Notes under the pieces: generated by a model
The model's database searches: none
What the model was told of the DNA's origin: nothing
Seen by the model: only the letters and a program-made list of their open reading frames with translations
Assembly: GCA_963663605.2 (NCBI GenBank)
Contig: CAXXVF010000002.1
Location: forward strand, 806,001-870,000
Length of the DNA stretch: 64,000 bases
Direction of reading: 5' to 3'
Source of the DNA: Sporobacter sp963663605
GTDB lineage: Bacteria; Bacillota; Clostridia; Oscillospirales; Oscillospiraceae
Shown: positions 1 to 7,028 of the stretch, piece after piece
How positions within the stretch are numbered: the stretch's first letter is position 1
How the letters are laid out: every line of letters starts with the position of its first letter
Made by a program: the position numbers and the translations under genes

Positions 1-618
1 CATATCGCATCCATCGGTACGATCAAGGACGCGCCCTTCGATCCCGTGGACGTCAGCCGCGACTACTTTCAGGCGCTCAAAACAGTCGCGCTGCCGGTGC
101 TCGATCAAAACCAGGGGCGTGAGATGCTCGCTGCCGTCGAAGAAGCGCGCTTGGAAGGCGACTCGCTCGGCGGCGTGATCGAATGCGCGGCCATCGGCGT
201 ACCCGGCGGGCTGGGCGATCCCATTTTCGACGGCATGGAAAACCGGATCGCGTCCGTCGTCTTCGGCATCCCCGCCGTCAAGGGCATCGAATTCGGAAGC
301 GGCTTTCACGGCGCTTCCCTCCGGGGCTCTGTGAACAACGACGGCTTTTATACGGACGGCGAAACCGTACGCACCTATACGAACAACCACGGCGGAATCC
401 TCGGCGGCATCACGTCCGGCATGCCGATTTTGTTCCGCGCGGCCGTCAAGCCGACGCCGTCCATTGCCAAAGAGCAGGACAGCGTCAGCCTGTCCGGCAA
501 TAAAAACGTAAAACTCAGTATCCATGGCCGTCACGATCCCTGTATCGTCCCGCGCGCCGTGCCTGTCATCGAGGCCGCCGCGGCCGTTGCCATTTACGAT
601 ACTTTACTTGAGTGCTGA
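1..618 (+). CDS. aroC: Chorismate synthase, C-terminal part (runs off the left edge)
   Basis: Reading frame 1 is open from the first base, so the gene starts outside the window. The product would convert 5-enolpyruvylshikimate-3-phosphate to chorismate with reduced FMN. The visible 205 residues carry family hallmarks: GVPGGLGDPIFDGM, AVKGIEFGSGF, the TNNHGGILGGITSG stretch that contributes to the FMN and substrate site, and a C-terminal GRHDPCIVPRAVPV block. The end is normal, closing in an AAVAIYDTLL helix. It lies 30 bp before pheA on the same strand and probably shares its transcript. Identification rests on recognised motifs and is firm. Confidence 0.95.
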   Translation, partial: HIASIGTIKDAPFDPVDVSRDYFQALKTVALPVLDQNQGREMLAAVEEARLEGDSLGGVIECAAIGVPGGLGDPIFDGMENRIASVVFGIPAVKGIEFGSGFHGASLRGSVNNDGFYTDGETVRTYTNNHGGILGGITSGMPILFRAAVKPTPSIAKEQDSVSLSGNKNVKLSIHGRHDPCIVPRAVPVIEAAAAVAIYDTLLEC

Positions 619-648
619 TTACCTTTAGAATACGGAAGGAGAACAATA

Positions 649-1791
649 ATGGAAATAAAAGACCTGCGCGAACAGATAGACGCGGCAGACGAACAGCTTA
701 TGGGCGCTTTCATTAAGCGCATGGAGGTCTCCTGTGAGATCGCCAAGTACAAAAAAGAAAACGGCCTGAGCGTATATGACCCCGCGCGCGAGCGCAAAAA
801 ACTCATAGACGTCGCTTCCAAAACACCGGAGCAGCTGCGGACATACGCATCGGCGCTGTATTCGCTTTTATTTGACTTAAGCCGGACGTATCAGGAGAAA
901 ATGCTCCTCCCGCCCTCTCCGCTCATTGAGAAAATAACCGAGGCCGTCGAAGGCACCGAAAAGCTCTTTCCTCAAAATCCCGTCGTCGCATGCCAGGGCG
1001 TTGAGGGGGCCTACTCTCAGCTGGCGTGCGAAAAGCTTTTCTCGGTCCCGAACATCATGTACTGCACGAGCTTCGAGAGCGTCTTCAACGCCATTGATTC
1101 CGGCTTGTGCCGGTACGGCGTGCTGCCTTTGGAAAACAGCACGGCCGGCTCGATCAACAAGATATACGATCTCATGATGCGGTATCATTTTTATATCGTA
1201 CGCTCGACGCGGATGAAGATCGACCACAACCTGCTGGCCAAACCGGGCGCTTCGCTCAGCGGCATCAAGGAGATCTACTCACATGAGCAGGCAATCATCC
1301 AGTGCGCCGGTTTTTTGAAAACGCTCGGCAATGCCAAGGTCACGCCCTGCGAAAACACGGCGGCCGCCGCCCAGATGGTCTCCGAGTCCGGCCGCAGCGA
1401 TATCGCGGCGCTTTCCTCCCGCTACTGCGCGGAGCTTTACGGGCTGGACTGTCTTGCCGAATCCGTACAGGACAAGGGCAACAATTACACGCGCTTCATT
1501 ACCATCGCCAAGAAGCTGGAGATATACCCCGGCGCGGACAAAACAAGCGTCATGCTCGTCGTACCGCACAAGCCCGGCTCCCTGTACCGTATCCTCAGCC
1601 GCTTTTACGCGCTCGGCATCAACATTGTCAAGCTCGAAAGCCGTCCGCTGCCCGACCGCGATTTTGAATTCATGTTCTACTTCGACCTCGACACGCCGGT
1701 TTACTCGCCGGATTTTATCCAGCTCATCAGCGAGCTTGAAAGCGTCTGTGAGGAGTTCAAGTATCTCGGCAGCTACTCCGAGATCGTCTGA
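649..1791 (+). CDS. pheA: Bifunctional chorismate mutase / prephenate dehydratase (P-protein)
   Basis: The 380-residue protein has three parts. Residues 1-90 are an AroQ-type helical chorismate mutase (DLREQIDAADEQL start, YDPARERKKL). Residues about 108-285 are prephenate dehydratase (GVEGAYSQLA, PLENSTAGSI, and the catalytic TRF triad in NNYTRFI). Residues about 295-375 are an ACT domain with an ESRP motif, the usual site for phenylalanine feedback inhibition. Together they convert chorismate through prephenate to phenylpyruvate. The ATG has a good AAGGAG site 8 bases upstream. Length and domain order are normal for a P-protein. It sits between aroC and the aroE-aroK fusion in an aromatic operon. 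Confidence 0.95.
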   Translation: MEIKDLREQIDAADEQLMGAFIKRMEVSCEIAKYKKENGLSVYDPARERKKLIDVASKTPEQLRTYASALYSLLFDLSRTYQEKMLLPPSPLIEKITEAVEGTEKLFPQNPVVACQGVEGAYSQLACEKLFSVPNIMYCTSFESVFNAIDSGLCRYGVLPLENSTAGSINKIYDLMMRYHFYIVRSTRMKIDHNLLAKPGASLSGIKEIYSHEQAIIQCAGFLKTLGNAKVTPCENTAAAAQMVSESGRSDIAALSSRYCAELYGLDCLAESVQDKGNNYTRFITIAKKLEIYPGADKTSVMLVVPHKPGSLYRILSRFYALGINIVKLESRPLPDRDFEFMFYFDLDTPVYSPDFIQLISELESVCEEFKYLGSYSEIV

Positions 1792-2204
1792 CCCCCCTAC
1801 CCTTGTAGGGGCCGATGCCCTCATCGGCCCGCCGCCTCAACGTCGATACGTCCCGGCGTCTCAAGGCTCCTTTTGAAAGGAGCTGTCGGCTTCGCCGACT
1901 GAGGATTGTCAAATCCCACCCACCGCCCTTAAAAAGTATAAGGGCTCCGCCCTTATGATCCCGTTGTCATACGTGAAGGACTCTGACCTATGACTCGGCT
2001 GTGGTGATTGCCGTATCGTTGTAGGGGCGACTATTAGTCGCCCGCCGCAGCTTCGTCTCCGTAGAGGCGGCCCTGCGTGGCCGGCCGCCTTTTTGTCGGC
2101 CCCGTAGTGGACGCCGACCTCCGCAATTCCCGGCCCGCGTATCCCGCGTCCCCCGTTTCTTTTTCGGCATGGCGGGAATATATAAAGCTCCAAAGAGGTA
2201 ATGT
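1792..2204. repeat. Gene-free gap filled with dispersed GC-rich repeats
   Basis: No credible gene lies here. Three repeat types recur elsewhere in the window. (B) GTAGGGGCCGATGCCCTCAT-type palindromes occur at about 1803-1833 and, as variants, at 2020-2100. (A) A copy of the CTCAAGGCTCCTTTTGAAAG element lies at about 1858-1910. Its internal stems are CTCCTTTTGAAAGGAG and GTCGGCTTCGCCGAC. (C) A hairpin of type AAGGGCTCCGCCCTT lies at about 1930-1960. Copies of A recur near 33150 and 54930. The repeats separate pheA from aroE-aroK, so either the operon reads through them or a second promoter lies here. Confidence 0.8.
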
Positions 2205-3434
2205 ATGCGTAAAACTTTCGGCCTGCTCGGCGAAAAACTCTCTCACAGCTTCTCACCGCTCATCCATTCATATCTCGGTGACTATGAATACAATCTGTAC
2301 GAGAAAACGCCCGGCGCGGTCGGAGATTTTCTCAAAAGCGGCTGTTTTGACGGCCTTAACGTCACCATCCCGTATAAGAAAACGGTCATCCCCTGCTGCA
2401 GCAAAATTTCCGAAAAAGCCGAACGGATCGGCAGCGTCAATACGCTCCTCCGGCGGTCGGACGGCGCGCTTATTGGAGACAACACCGATTACGACGGATT
2501 TTCTTATCTTCTGGACAAACTGAATATCGGCCTTAACGGTGAAAAAGCGCTGATTTTAGGCAGCGGCGGCTCGTCCGTTACGGTGCGCGCCGTTTTGACG
2601 GACCGAAACGCCCGGGATATCGTCACGATCTCGCGCTCCGGCCCCGACAATTACGGCAATCTCGACCGCCATTATAACGCCGGGCTCATCGTCAACGCGA
2701 CGCCCGTCGGCATGTACCCGGACACCGGCGTCTCCCCTGTCGATCTCTCCGTGTTTTCAGCCTGCCGCGCCGTTATCGACATCATTTACAACCCCTTTAA
2801 AACAAAGCTCCTTCTGGACGCCGACGCGCTCGGCATCCCGAATGTTAATGGGCTGCCCATGCTGGTCGCGCAGGCCAAACGCGCCGCCGAGCTCTTCACC
2901 GGAGCGGACATCGACGACGGCGTCATCGACATCATTACGCAAAAAATCGAGCGCCGGAAAAAAAATATCGTTTTGATCGGCATGCCCGGCAGCGGCAAAA
3001 CGGCGACCGGCATGGCGCTGTCCCGGCTGACGGGCCGCGACTTCTGCGACACCGACGCGCTGATCACGGAAAACGCCGGTAAAAGCATTCCCGAGATATT
3101 CCTGGAAGACGGCGAACCGGCCTTCCGCCGTCTGGAGACCGAAACGCTTAAGCGCGTCTCGAAAAAAAGCGGCGCGGTCATCGCCACCGGCGGCGGCATC
3201 GTCACCATACCGGAAAACTTAAGGCTAATCCGCCAAAACAGCACCTGCGTCCTCTTAGACCGGGATTTGAGTTCGCTCCCGTCCGACGGGCGTCCGCTCT
3301 CCATTAAAAACGGCGTCGCGGCGCTTGCCGAAAAGCGGCTGCCGCTGTACAATGAATGGTGCGACGTCAAGATCGCCGTCCGCAGCGGCGTCAACGCGAC
3401 GGCCAATACGATCAGGGAAGTGCTCGGACTATGA
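2205..3434 (+). CDS. Fused shikimate dehydrogenase - shikimate kinase
   Basis: The single 409-residue reading frame joins two pathway enzymes. Residues 1-245 are an AroE-type shikimate dehydrogenase: GEKLSHSFSPLIHS for shikimate, IPYKK with the catalytic lysine, GDNTDYDGF with the catalytic aspartate, a GSGGSS NADP loop, NATPVGMYP and NGLPMLVAQA. Residues 255-409 are an AroK-type kinase: GMPGSGKT Walker A, DTDALI, FRRLE, ATGGGIV, a short lid with DGRPLS, and RLPLYNE. The product would reduce 3-dehydroshikimate and phosphorylate the resulting shikimate. The start has AGAGGT 7 bases upstream. The stop overlaps the aroQ start (ATGA). No inactivating change is visible in either half. Confidence 0.93.
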   Translation: MRKTFGLLGEKLSHSFSPLIHSYLGDYEYNLYEKTPGAVGDFLKSGCFDGLNVTIPYKKTVIPCCSKISEKAERIGSVNTLLRRSDGALIGDNTDYDGFSYLLDKLNIGLNGEKALILGSGGSSVTVRAVLTDRNARDIVTISRSGPDNYGNLDRHYNAGLIVNATPVGMYPDTGVSPVDLSVFSACRAVIDIIYNPFKTKLLLDADALGIPNVNGLPMLVAQAKRAAELFTGADIDDGVIDIITQKIERRKKNIVLIGMPGSGKTATGMALSRLTGRDFCDTDALITENAGKSIPEIFLEDGEPAFRRLETETLKRVSKKSGAVIATGGGIVTIPENLRLIRQNSTCVLLDRDLSSLPSDGRPLSIKNGVAALAEKRLPLYNEWCDVKIAVRSGVNATANTIREVLGL

Positions 3435-3877
3435 AAATACTTGTCATCAACGGACCGAACATCAATATGCTTGGCCTTCGGGAACCCGATATCTACGGCA
3501 AAAAAAGCTACCCCGACCTGCTGGACTTCATCCGCGCCTCGGCAAAAGCCGCCGGCGTCGACGTAGAACTCTTCCAGTCCAACAGCGAGGGCGCGATCGT
3601 CGACGTCATCCAGTGGGCGCTCAAAAAAGTCGACGGGATCGTCATCAATCCCGCCGCCTATACGCATACGAGCGTGGCCATACTCGACGCCCTCAAGGCG
3701 GTGGCGCTCCCTGCCGTCGAGGTGCATTTGTCCGATATAAAAAGCCGCGAGGAATTCCGCCGCCATTCGTATGTTTCGGCGGCCTGTCTTAAAACGATCG
3801 CCGGGAAAGGCTTCGACGGCTATAAGGAAGCCATAGAGTTTTTAACGGACTATTGCTCGAAGCTTCTTGCCAATTAA
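3431..3877 (+). CDS. aroQ: Type II 3-dehydroquinate dehydratase
   Basis: This 148-residue protein matches the usual length of the dodecameric type II enzymes that convert 3-dehydroquinate to 3-dehydroshikimate, the substrate of the upstream fusion. Visible motifs are INGPNINMLGLREPDIYG at the start (Asn and catalytic Tyr), SNSEGAIVDVIQ, INPAAYTHTSVA, and EVHLSDIKSREEFRRHS with the catalytic histidine. The start is the ATG at 3431, which overlaps the aroE-aroK stop by four bases, so translation is probably coupled. An upstream in-frame extension inside the fusion gene is rejected. A strong terminator follows. Confidence 0.95.
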   Translation: MKILVINGPNINMLGLREPDIYGKKSYPDLLDFIRASAKAAGVDVELFQSNSEGAIVDVIQWALKKVDGIVINPAAYTHTSVAILDALKAVALPAVEVHLSDIKSREEFRRHSYVSAACLKTIAGKGFDGYKEAIEFLTDYCSKLLAN

Positions 3878-3903
3878 AGCATTTTTCACCCCTCGAATAC
3901 GGC

Positions 3904-3938
3904 AAAGCCGGCTGTCATTGACGACAGCCGGCTTTTTC
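3904..3938 (+). terminator. Rho-independent terminator of the aromatic operon
   Basis: There is a perfect 12-bp stem AAGCCGGCTGTC / GACAGCCGGCTT with a six-base loop, followed by a run of T. It lies 27 bases after the aroQ stop and separates the plus-strand operon from the converging minus-strand zinc-ribbon genes. Confidence 0.9.
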
Positions 3939-3951
3939 ATATGTATAACGT

Positions 3952-4863
3952 CTAACTGACGAGCGCCTTATATTCCTCATGCGTTATGGCCTGCGCGTTG
4001 CCGAATGACGTACATTTGCCGAGCGGCGAAGTGAGCGAGATGATTTTCCAACAGTCCTCATACCGCGCGGTCTGAAAGCCGCTGTAATAGTAACTGCCGT
4101 CAAACTCATACAGCGCCACTCTGTCCGTTATCTCTTCGGCGCCGTAGATACGCGCTGTCGCTTCACAATTTCTCTGATGATTTTCACTGTTAAACATATC
4201 CGGATTCGGAAGGTCGATTGAGACGACGTTCAGCTCCCGTATGACCGAGGGATCGACGCTCTCGACGAATTCCAGGGCCTGGCCCGCCGGGTCTTCCGAC
4301 AGCGGATACATAGTGCCGGCTAAAACGGCCTGCGCCGCTTCGGAATCGGTGAAGCTGTAAATAAAACGCTTCATCATTGATGTGATCGTGCCCAAAAAAG
4401 CAGCCTGATTCATAGCCTGATAAAACGCGTATTGGTTGGGCGCGGCTATCGTCGGCGAAATCATATGCATCCGCACAAAAGCAGATTCGGCGTCGAACTC
4501 TCCGGCATACTCGTTGACCGCGCAGGCAGCCAGCGCCGCTTCTATATCCAGCTCGGTCAGTGCGCCGATATAAAACTCCACGGCGGCTTCGGGCGACAAA
4601 AACCTGCCGTCCGAAACGGTCACTGCGAAGCCGTCCGCCTGATACCAGGCCGAAGCAACGGACGGCAAAGCCGCCGACAGTATGACGGCGGCCGCCAGCA
4701 CCGACACGGCAACAGCGTACGCCCGTCTTCTCCCCTTCCCTTTTTGGCGTGCCGAAGCGTTATCCTCCACAAGACGCACGTCCGGGCTTTTCAGCTTTGC
4801 GCCGCACGCGCGGCACTGTTTATGTGTATCGGCGTTGTGTACGCCGCATTTTGTACAATACAT
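3952..4863 (-). CDS. Zinc-ribbon single-pass membrane protein, paralogue 1
   Basis: The 303-residue protein begins with a zinc ribbon (MYCTKCG, then CRACG about 14 residues on). A short basic linker follows, then one membrane helix at about residues 48-70 (AYAVAVSVLAAAVILSAALP) and an extracytoplasmic part of about 230 residues. That part holds FYQAMNQAAFLGTI, SFTDSEAAQAV and IDLPNPDMFNS. The same blocks occur in the next gene upstream (4919-6052), so the two are tandem paralogues. The C-terminal part resembles small NTF2-like or DUF4878-type modules in feel, but I cannot assign it. Function unknown; the topology suggests a cytoplasmic metal-binding tip with an external domain. Confidence 0.75.
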   Translation of the reverse strand: MYCTKCGVHNADTHKQCRACGAKLKSPDVRLVEDNASARQKGKGRRRAYAVAVSVLAAAVILSAALPSVASAWYQADGFAVTVSDGRFLSPEAAVEFYIGALTELDIEAALAACAVNEYAGEFDAESAFVRMHMISPTIAAPNQYAFYQAMNQAAFLGTITSMMKRFIYSFTDSEAAQAVLAGTMYPLSEDPAGQALEFVESVDPSVIRELNVVSIDLPNPDMFNSENHQRNCEATARIYGAEEITDRVALYEFDGSYYYSGFQTARYEDCWKIISLTSPLGKCTSFGNAQAITHEEYKALVS

Positions 4864-4918
4864 AATGCACCTCTTTCTGACGATGATTCAATAATACGCC
4901 GTTTGATATAAATCGGCG

Positions 4919-6052
4919 TTAATCCAAAAGCGCCAAATAGTCGTCTTCCGCAATCGGTTCCACCTTACCGGTGGCGTACGTACCGGCTATGGGCGAACTG
5001 AGGCCGAATATTTTCCAGCTGTCGCCGTAGCGCAGCAGCATAAAGCCGCATAAATATGTCTTCCCGTCAAGCTCCACCAGCGCGATCCGGTCCGTCGCCT
5101 CGTCCGCGCCGTAGGCACTGGCCCTATACTGCAGATTTCTCTGGTTGCCATCGCTGTTGTACATCTCGGGGTACGGCAGGTCAATCCGGATAATCGAAAG
5201 CCCGCTGAGCTTAGCGGGGGCAACGTCCGCAACAAACTGCGCCGCCTCGCTTTCATAATCATTCATCGCATGATTTTGCCCGTTTGATACCGCCTGTGCA
5301 GCTTCCGAATCCGAAAAGCTGTAGGCAAAGTATTTCATTTGGTTCGTGATCAAATTCAGAAAGTACGCGCGGTTGAGCGTCTGATAAAATTCGTACTCGG
5401 ACGGCGCGGCCATGTTGAAGTTAACGTTCTTAATCCGTTCGAGCAGCGCTACCGCGTCATAATTCTCGGCAGCCTCATTGATCGCGCATGCGGCGACGGC
5501 TTCCCTGAAATCATTGCCGGCGACCGCTTCGATGAAGTGCCCGACGGCGTCCTCCGGCGTGTCGAATTCCTCTTCATAAATGCCCGAATACAGGCTGTTT
5601 TCCAAAGTTTCGGGTTCCGATTCCGTTGCGGGTTCCGACTCCGTTGCGGGTTCCGTTTCCGCCGTGGCTGCCGCTTCTGCGTCATCCCCGTCCTCATGCG
5701 CCGGGGTTTCCGTCTCCGCATTCTCATTTTCTGCCGAGGCAAACGCGGAGCCCGCAGGCTGCAGATTCGGCAGCAGCAGGAATTTGACCGCGAAAGCTGC
5801 GCCGACGAGCACGATCACGGCGGCCGCGATGCCGATGATAAGCCCTTTTTTTGATTTTTTAGCCCCGGCCGGTATCGGGCCCGCCGCCGCGCTTTGTCCA
5901 TTATGTTCGTTTATTGCGGGAACATTTTCTTCCGCCGGACCCGTTTCCACCGGACCCGTTTCCGGCTGTCCGGCTGTTTTCAGCTTATAGCCGCATTTAT
6001 AGCAGTACAGATCGCCGCTGTCGTTTTTCGCGCCGCATTTTGAGCAAAACAT
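4919..6052 (-). CDS. Zinc-ribbon single-pass membrane protein, paralogue 2
   Basis: The 377-residue protein starts with MFCSKCG and CYKCG (a four-cysteine zinc ribbon). An acidic linker follows, then a membrane helix at about residues 72-97 (GLIIGIAAAVIVLVGAAF). Next is a low-complexity segment rich in Glu, Thr and Ala (EPATESEPATESEPETLENS) and an external domain. That domain matches the neighbour at 3952-4863 block by block (AAPSEYEFYQTLNRAYFL, SFSDSEAAQAV, RIDLPYPEMYNSDGNQRN). It is the upstream gene of the pair, 55 bases before the second. It has the longer stalk and may be the parental copy. Function unknown. Confidence 0.75.
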   Translation of the reverse strand: MFCSKCGAKNDSGDLYCYKCGYKLKTAGQPETGPVETGPAEENVPAINEHNGQSAAAGPIPAGAKKSKKGLIIGIAAAVIVLVGAAFAVKFLLLPNLQPAGSAFASAENENAETETPAHEDGDDAEAAATAETEPATESEPATESEPETLENSLYSGIYEEEFDTPEDAVGHFIEAVAGNDFREAVAACAINEAAENYDAVALLERIKNVNFNMAAPSEYEFYQTLNRAYFLNLITNQMKYFAYSFSDSEAAQAVSNGQNHAMNDYESEAAQFVADVAPAKLSGLSIIRIDLPYPEMYNSDGNQRNLQYRASAYGADEATDRIALVELDGKTYLCGFMLLRYGDSWKIFGLSSPIAGTYATGKVEPIAEDDYLALLD

Positions 6053-6213
6053 ACGATTCCTCTCTCTCTGTAAATAAACTAATATGCATTATACAATGCC
6101 GCGCATTTTTCAACAATACTTGCCTTCGTTTCCGGACTTTGCCGGATTTTACTTTTATCCGTACATTTGTTTTTTTACGGGATGGCGGTTGCATATAAAG
6201 CCGGATAATCAAA

Positions 6214-6234
6214 ACCACTAGTGAAACTAGTGGT
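6214..6234. repeat. IS200 right-end hairpin
   Basis: A perfect 9-bp palindrome, ACCACTAGT / ACTAGTGGT, with a GAA loop lies downstream of tnpA. IS200/IS605 transposases recognise such single-stranded hairpins near each end. Confidence 0.65.
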
Positions 6235-6313
6235 ATGCACAAGCCCTAGAAGGGCATGGTACCGGCAAACGTCTCAAGACGTACCGAATTGTCCGCCAAC
6301 CGCATCATTTTTA

Positions 6314-6344
6314 CAGGCCGCCGCTAAAGCGGCCTGTTTTTTTG
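6314..6344 (+). terminator. Hairpin with T-run inside the IS, pointing against tnpA
   Basis: An 8-bp stem, CAGGCCGC / GCGGCCTG, is followed by eight T on the plus strand just after the tnpA stop. In this orientation it would stop transcription entering from the plus side before it runs antisense through tnpA. Confidence 0.6.
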
Positions 6345-6345
6345 C

Positions 6346-6810
6346 CTATGTATTCTTGCTACCCGTGAACGGGTCTATGTATTCCTTCATTGTTATCTGG
6401 TCGCTGGCAATGTCCTCTTGGAGCTGGTTTTTGATGTATTCCTTTATCGCCTTTTTGTTGCGGCCTACCGTGTCCACATAGTAGCCTCGACACCAGAAAT
6501 GCCGGTTCCCGTACTTGTACTTCAGGTTCGCATGCCTGTCGAATATCATCAGACTACTCTTCCCTTTCAGGTATCCCATGAACTGCGCTACACTCAACTT
6601 CGGCGGTATCGTCACCAACATATGTATATGGTCGCTACATGCATTTGCTTCAATTATATTTACCCCCTTTTGCCCACATAGTTTTCGCAGTATTTCTCCA
6701 ATGTCTTTTTTTATCTTCCCATATATTGCTTTCCGTCTATACTTCGGCGCAAATACTATATGATATTGGCATCGCCACTTTGAATGTGATAAACTTTGTA
6801 TGTCGTTCAT
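6346..6810 (-). CDS. tnpA: IS200-type Y1 transposase TnpA
   Basis: The 154-residue protein is a REP/IS200-type single-strand HUH transposase. Visible are the family start KWRCQYHIVFAPKYRRK, the metal-binding His-hydrophobic-His in CSDHIHMLVTIPP, WCRGYYVDTVG, and the probable nucleophilic tyrosine in AIKEYIKNQ. Length and frame look intact, so it could be active. The chosen ATG at 6810 is preceded by AAAGGAGG at a proper distance; a longer in-frame start upstream would lie inside the leader hairpin. The ribosome binding site is buried in a 16-bp inverted repeat (separate entry). Confidence 0.92.
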   Translation of the reverse strand: MNDIQSLSHSKWRCQYHIVFAPKYRRKAIYGKIKKDIGEILRKLCGQKGVNIIEANACSDHIHMLVTIPPKLSVAQFMGYLKGKSSLMIFDRHANLKYKYGNRHFWCRGYYVDTVGRNKKAIKEYIKNQLQEDIASDQITMKEYIDPFTGSKNT

Positions 6811-6815
6811 GCGAC

Positions 6816-6878
6816 AAAACCTCCTTTTGCTCCAGATGCGGTTGGCAGACCACATCTATTCTAGCAAAAGGAGGTTTT
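6816..6878 (-). promoter_or_regulatory. Stem-loop sequestering the tnpA ribosome binding site
   Basis: A perfect 16-bp inverted repeat (6816-6831 against 6863-6878, AGCAAAAGGAGGTTTT) places the tnpA Shine-Dalgarno sequence in the 3' arm and its complement in the 5' arm. The loop contains a second smaller stem (AGATG/CATCT with GGT/ACC). IS200 of enterobacteria is known to repress its transposase by such a 5' leader hairpin. The same logic is visible here. Confidence 0.75.
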
Positions 6879-6903
6879 CTTGCATCTAAAGATTTTTTAT
6901 CCT

Positions 6904-6920
6904 CACCGGCAGAGCCGGTG
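6904..6920. repeat. IS200 left-end hairpin
   Basis: A 7-bp stem, CACCGGC / GCCGGTG, with an AGA loop lies upstream of the tnpA leader. It mirrors the right-end hairpin in size and loop length and is probably the left-end recognition structure. Confidence 0.6.
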
Positions 6921-6947
6921 GTTATCTTCACTAAAGCTTTTTAAGAC

Positions 6948-6982
6948 AAAAGCCTCGCTGCCATAACAGCGGCGAGGCTTTT
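6948..6982 (-). terminator. Terminator of the ABC importer operon
   Basis: An 11-bp stem, AAAAGCCTCGC / GCGAGGCTTTT, with an inner CGCTG/CAGCG pairing lies 47 bases after the binding-protein stop and outside the IS left end. The U-run is modest. Confidence 0.65.
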
Positions 6983-7028
6983 AAGTATTTGGGATATATA
7001 TTTCAACACTTGGAGCCATCAGTAAAGA

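Larger units (their letters stand above)
6205..6930 (-). mobile_element. IS200/IS605-type insertion sequence carrying tnpA only
   Basis: The element is defined by its Y1 transposase and by subterminal hairpins of the kind this family uses for end recognition instead of terminal inverted repeats. At the right end is ACCACTAGT-GAA-ACTAGTGGT (6214-6234); at the left end is CACCGGC-AGA-GCCGGTG (6904-6920). No tnpB accessory gene is present. Exact cleavage sites cannot be fixed without other copies, so the borders are approximate. It sits between the zinc-ribbon pair and the AT-richer ABC importer operon. Confidence 0.75.
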
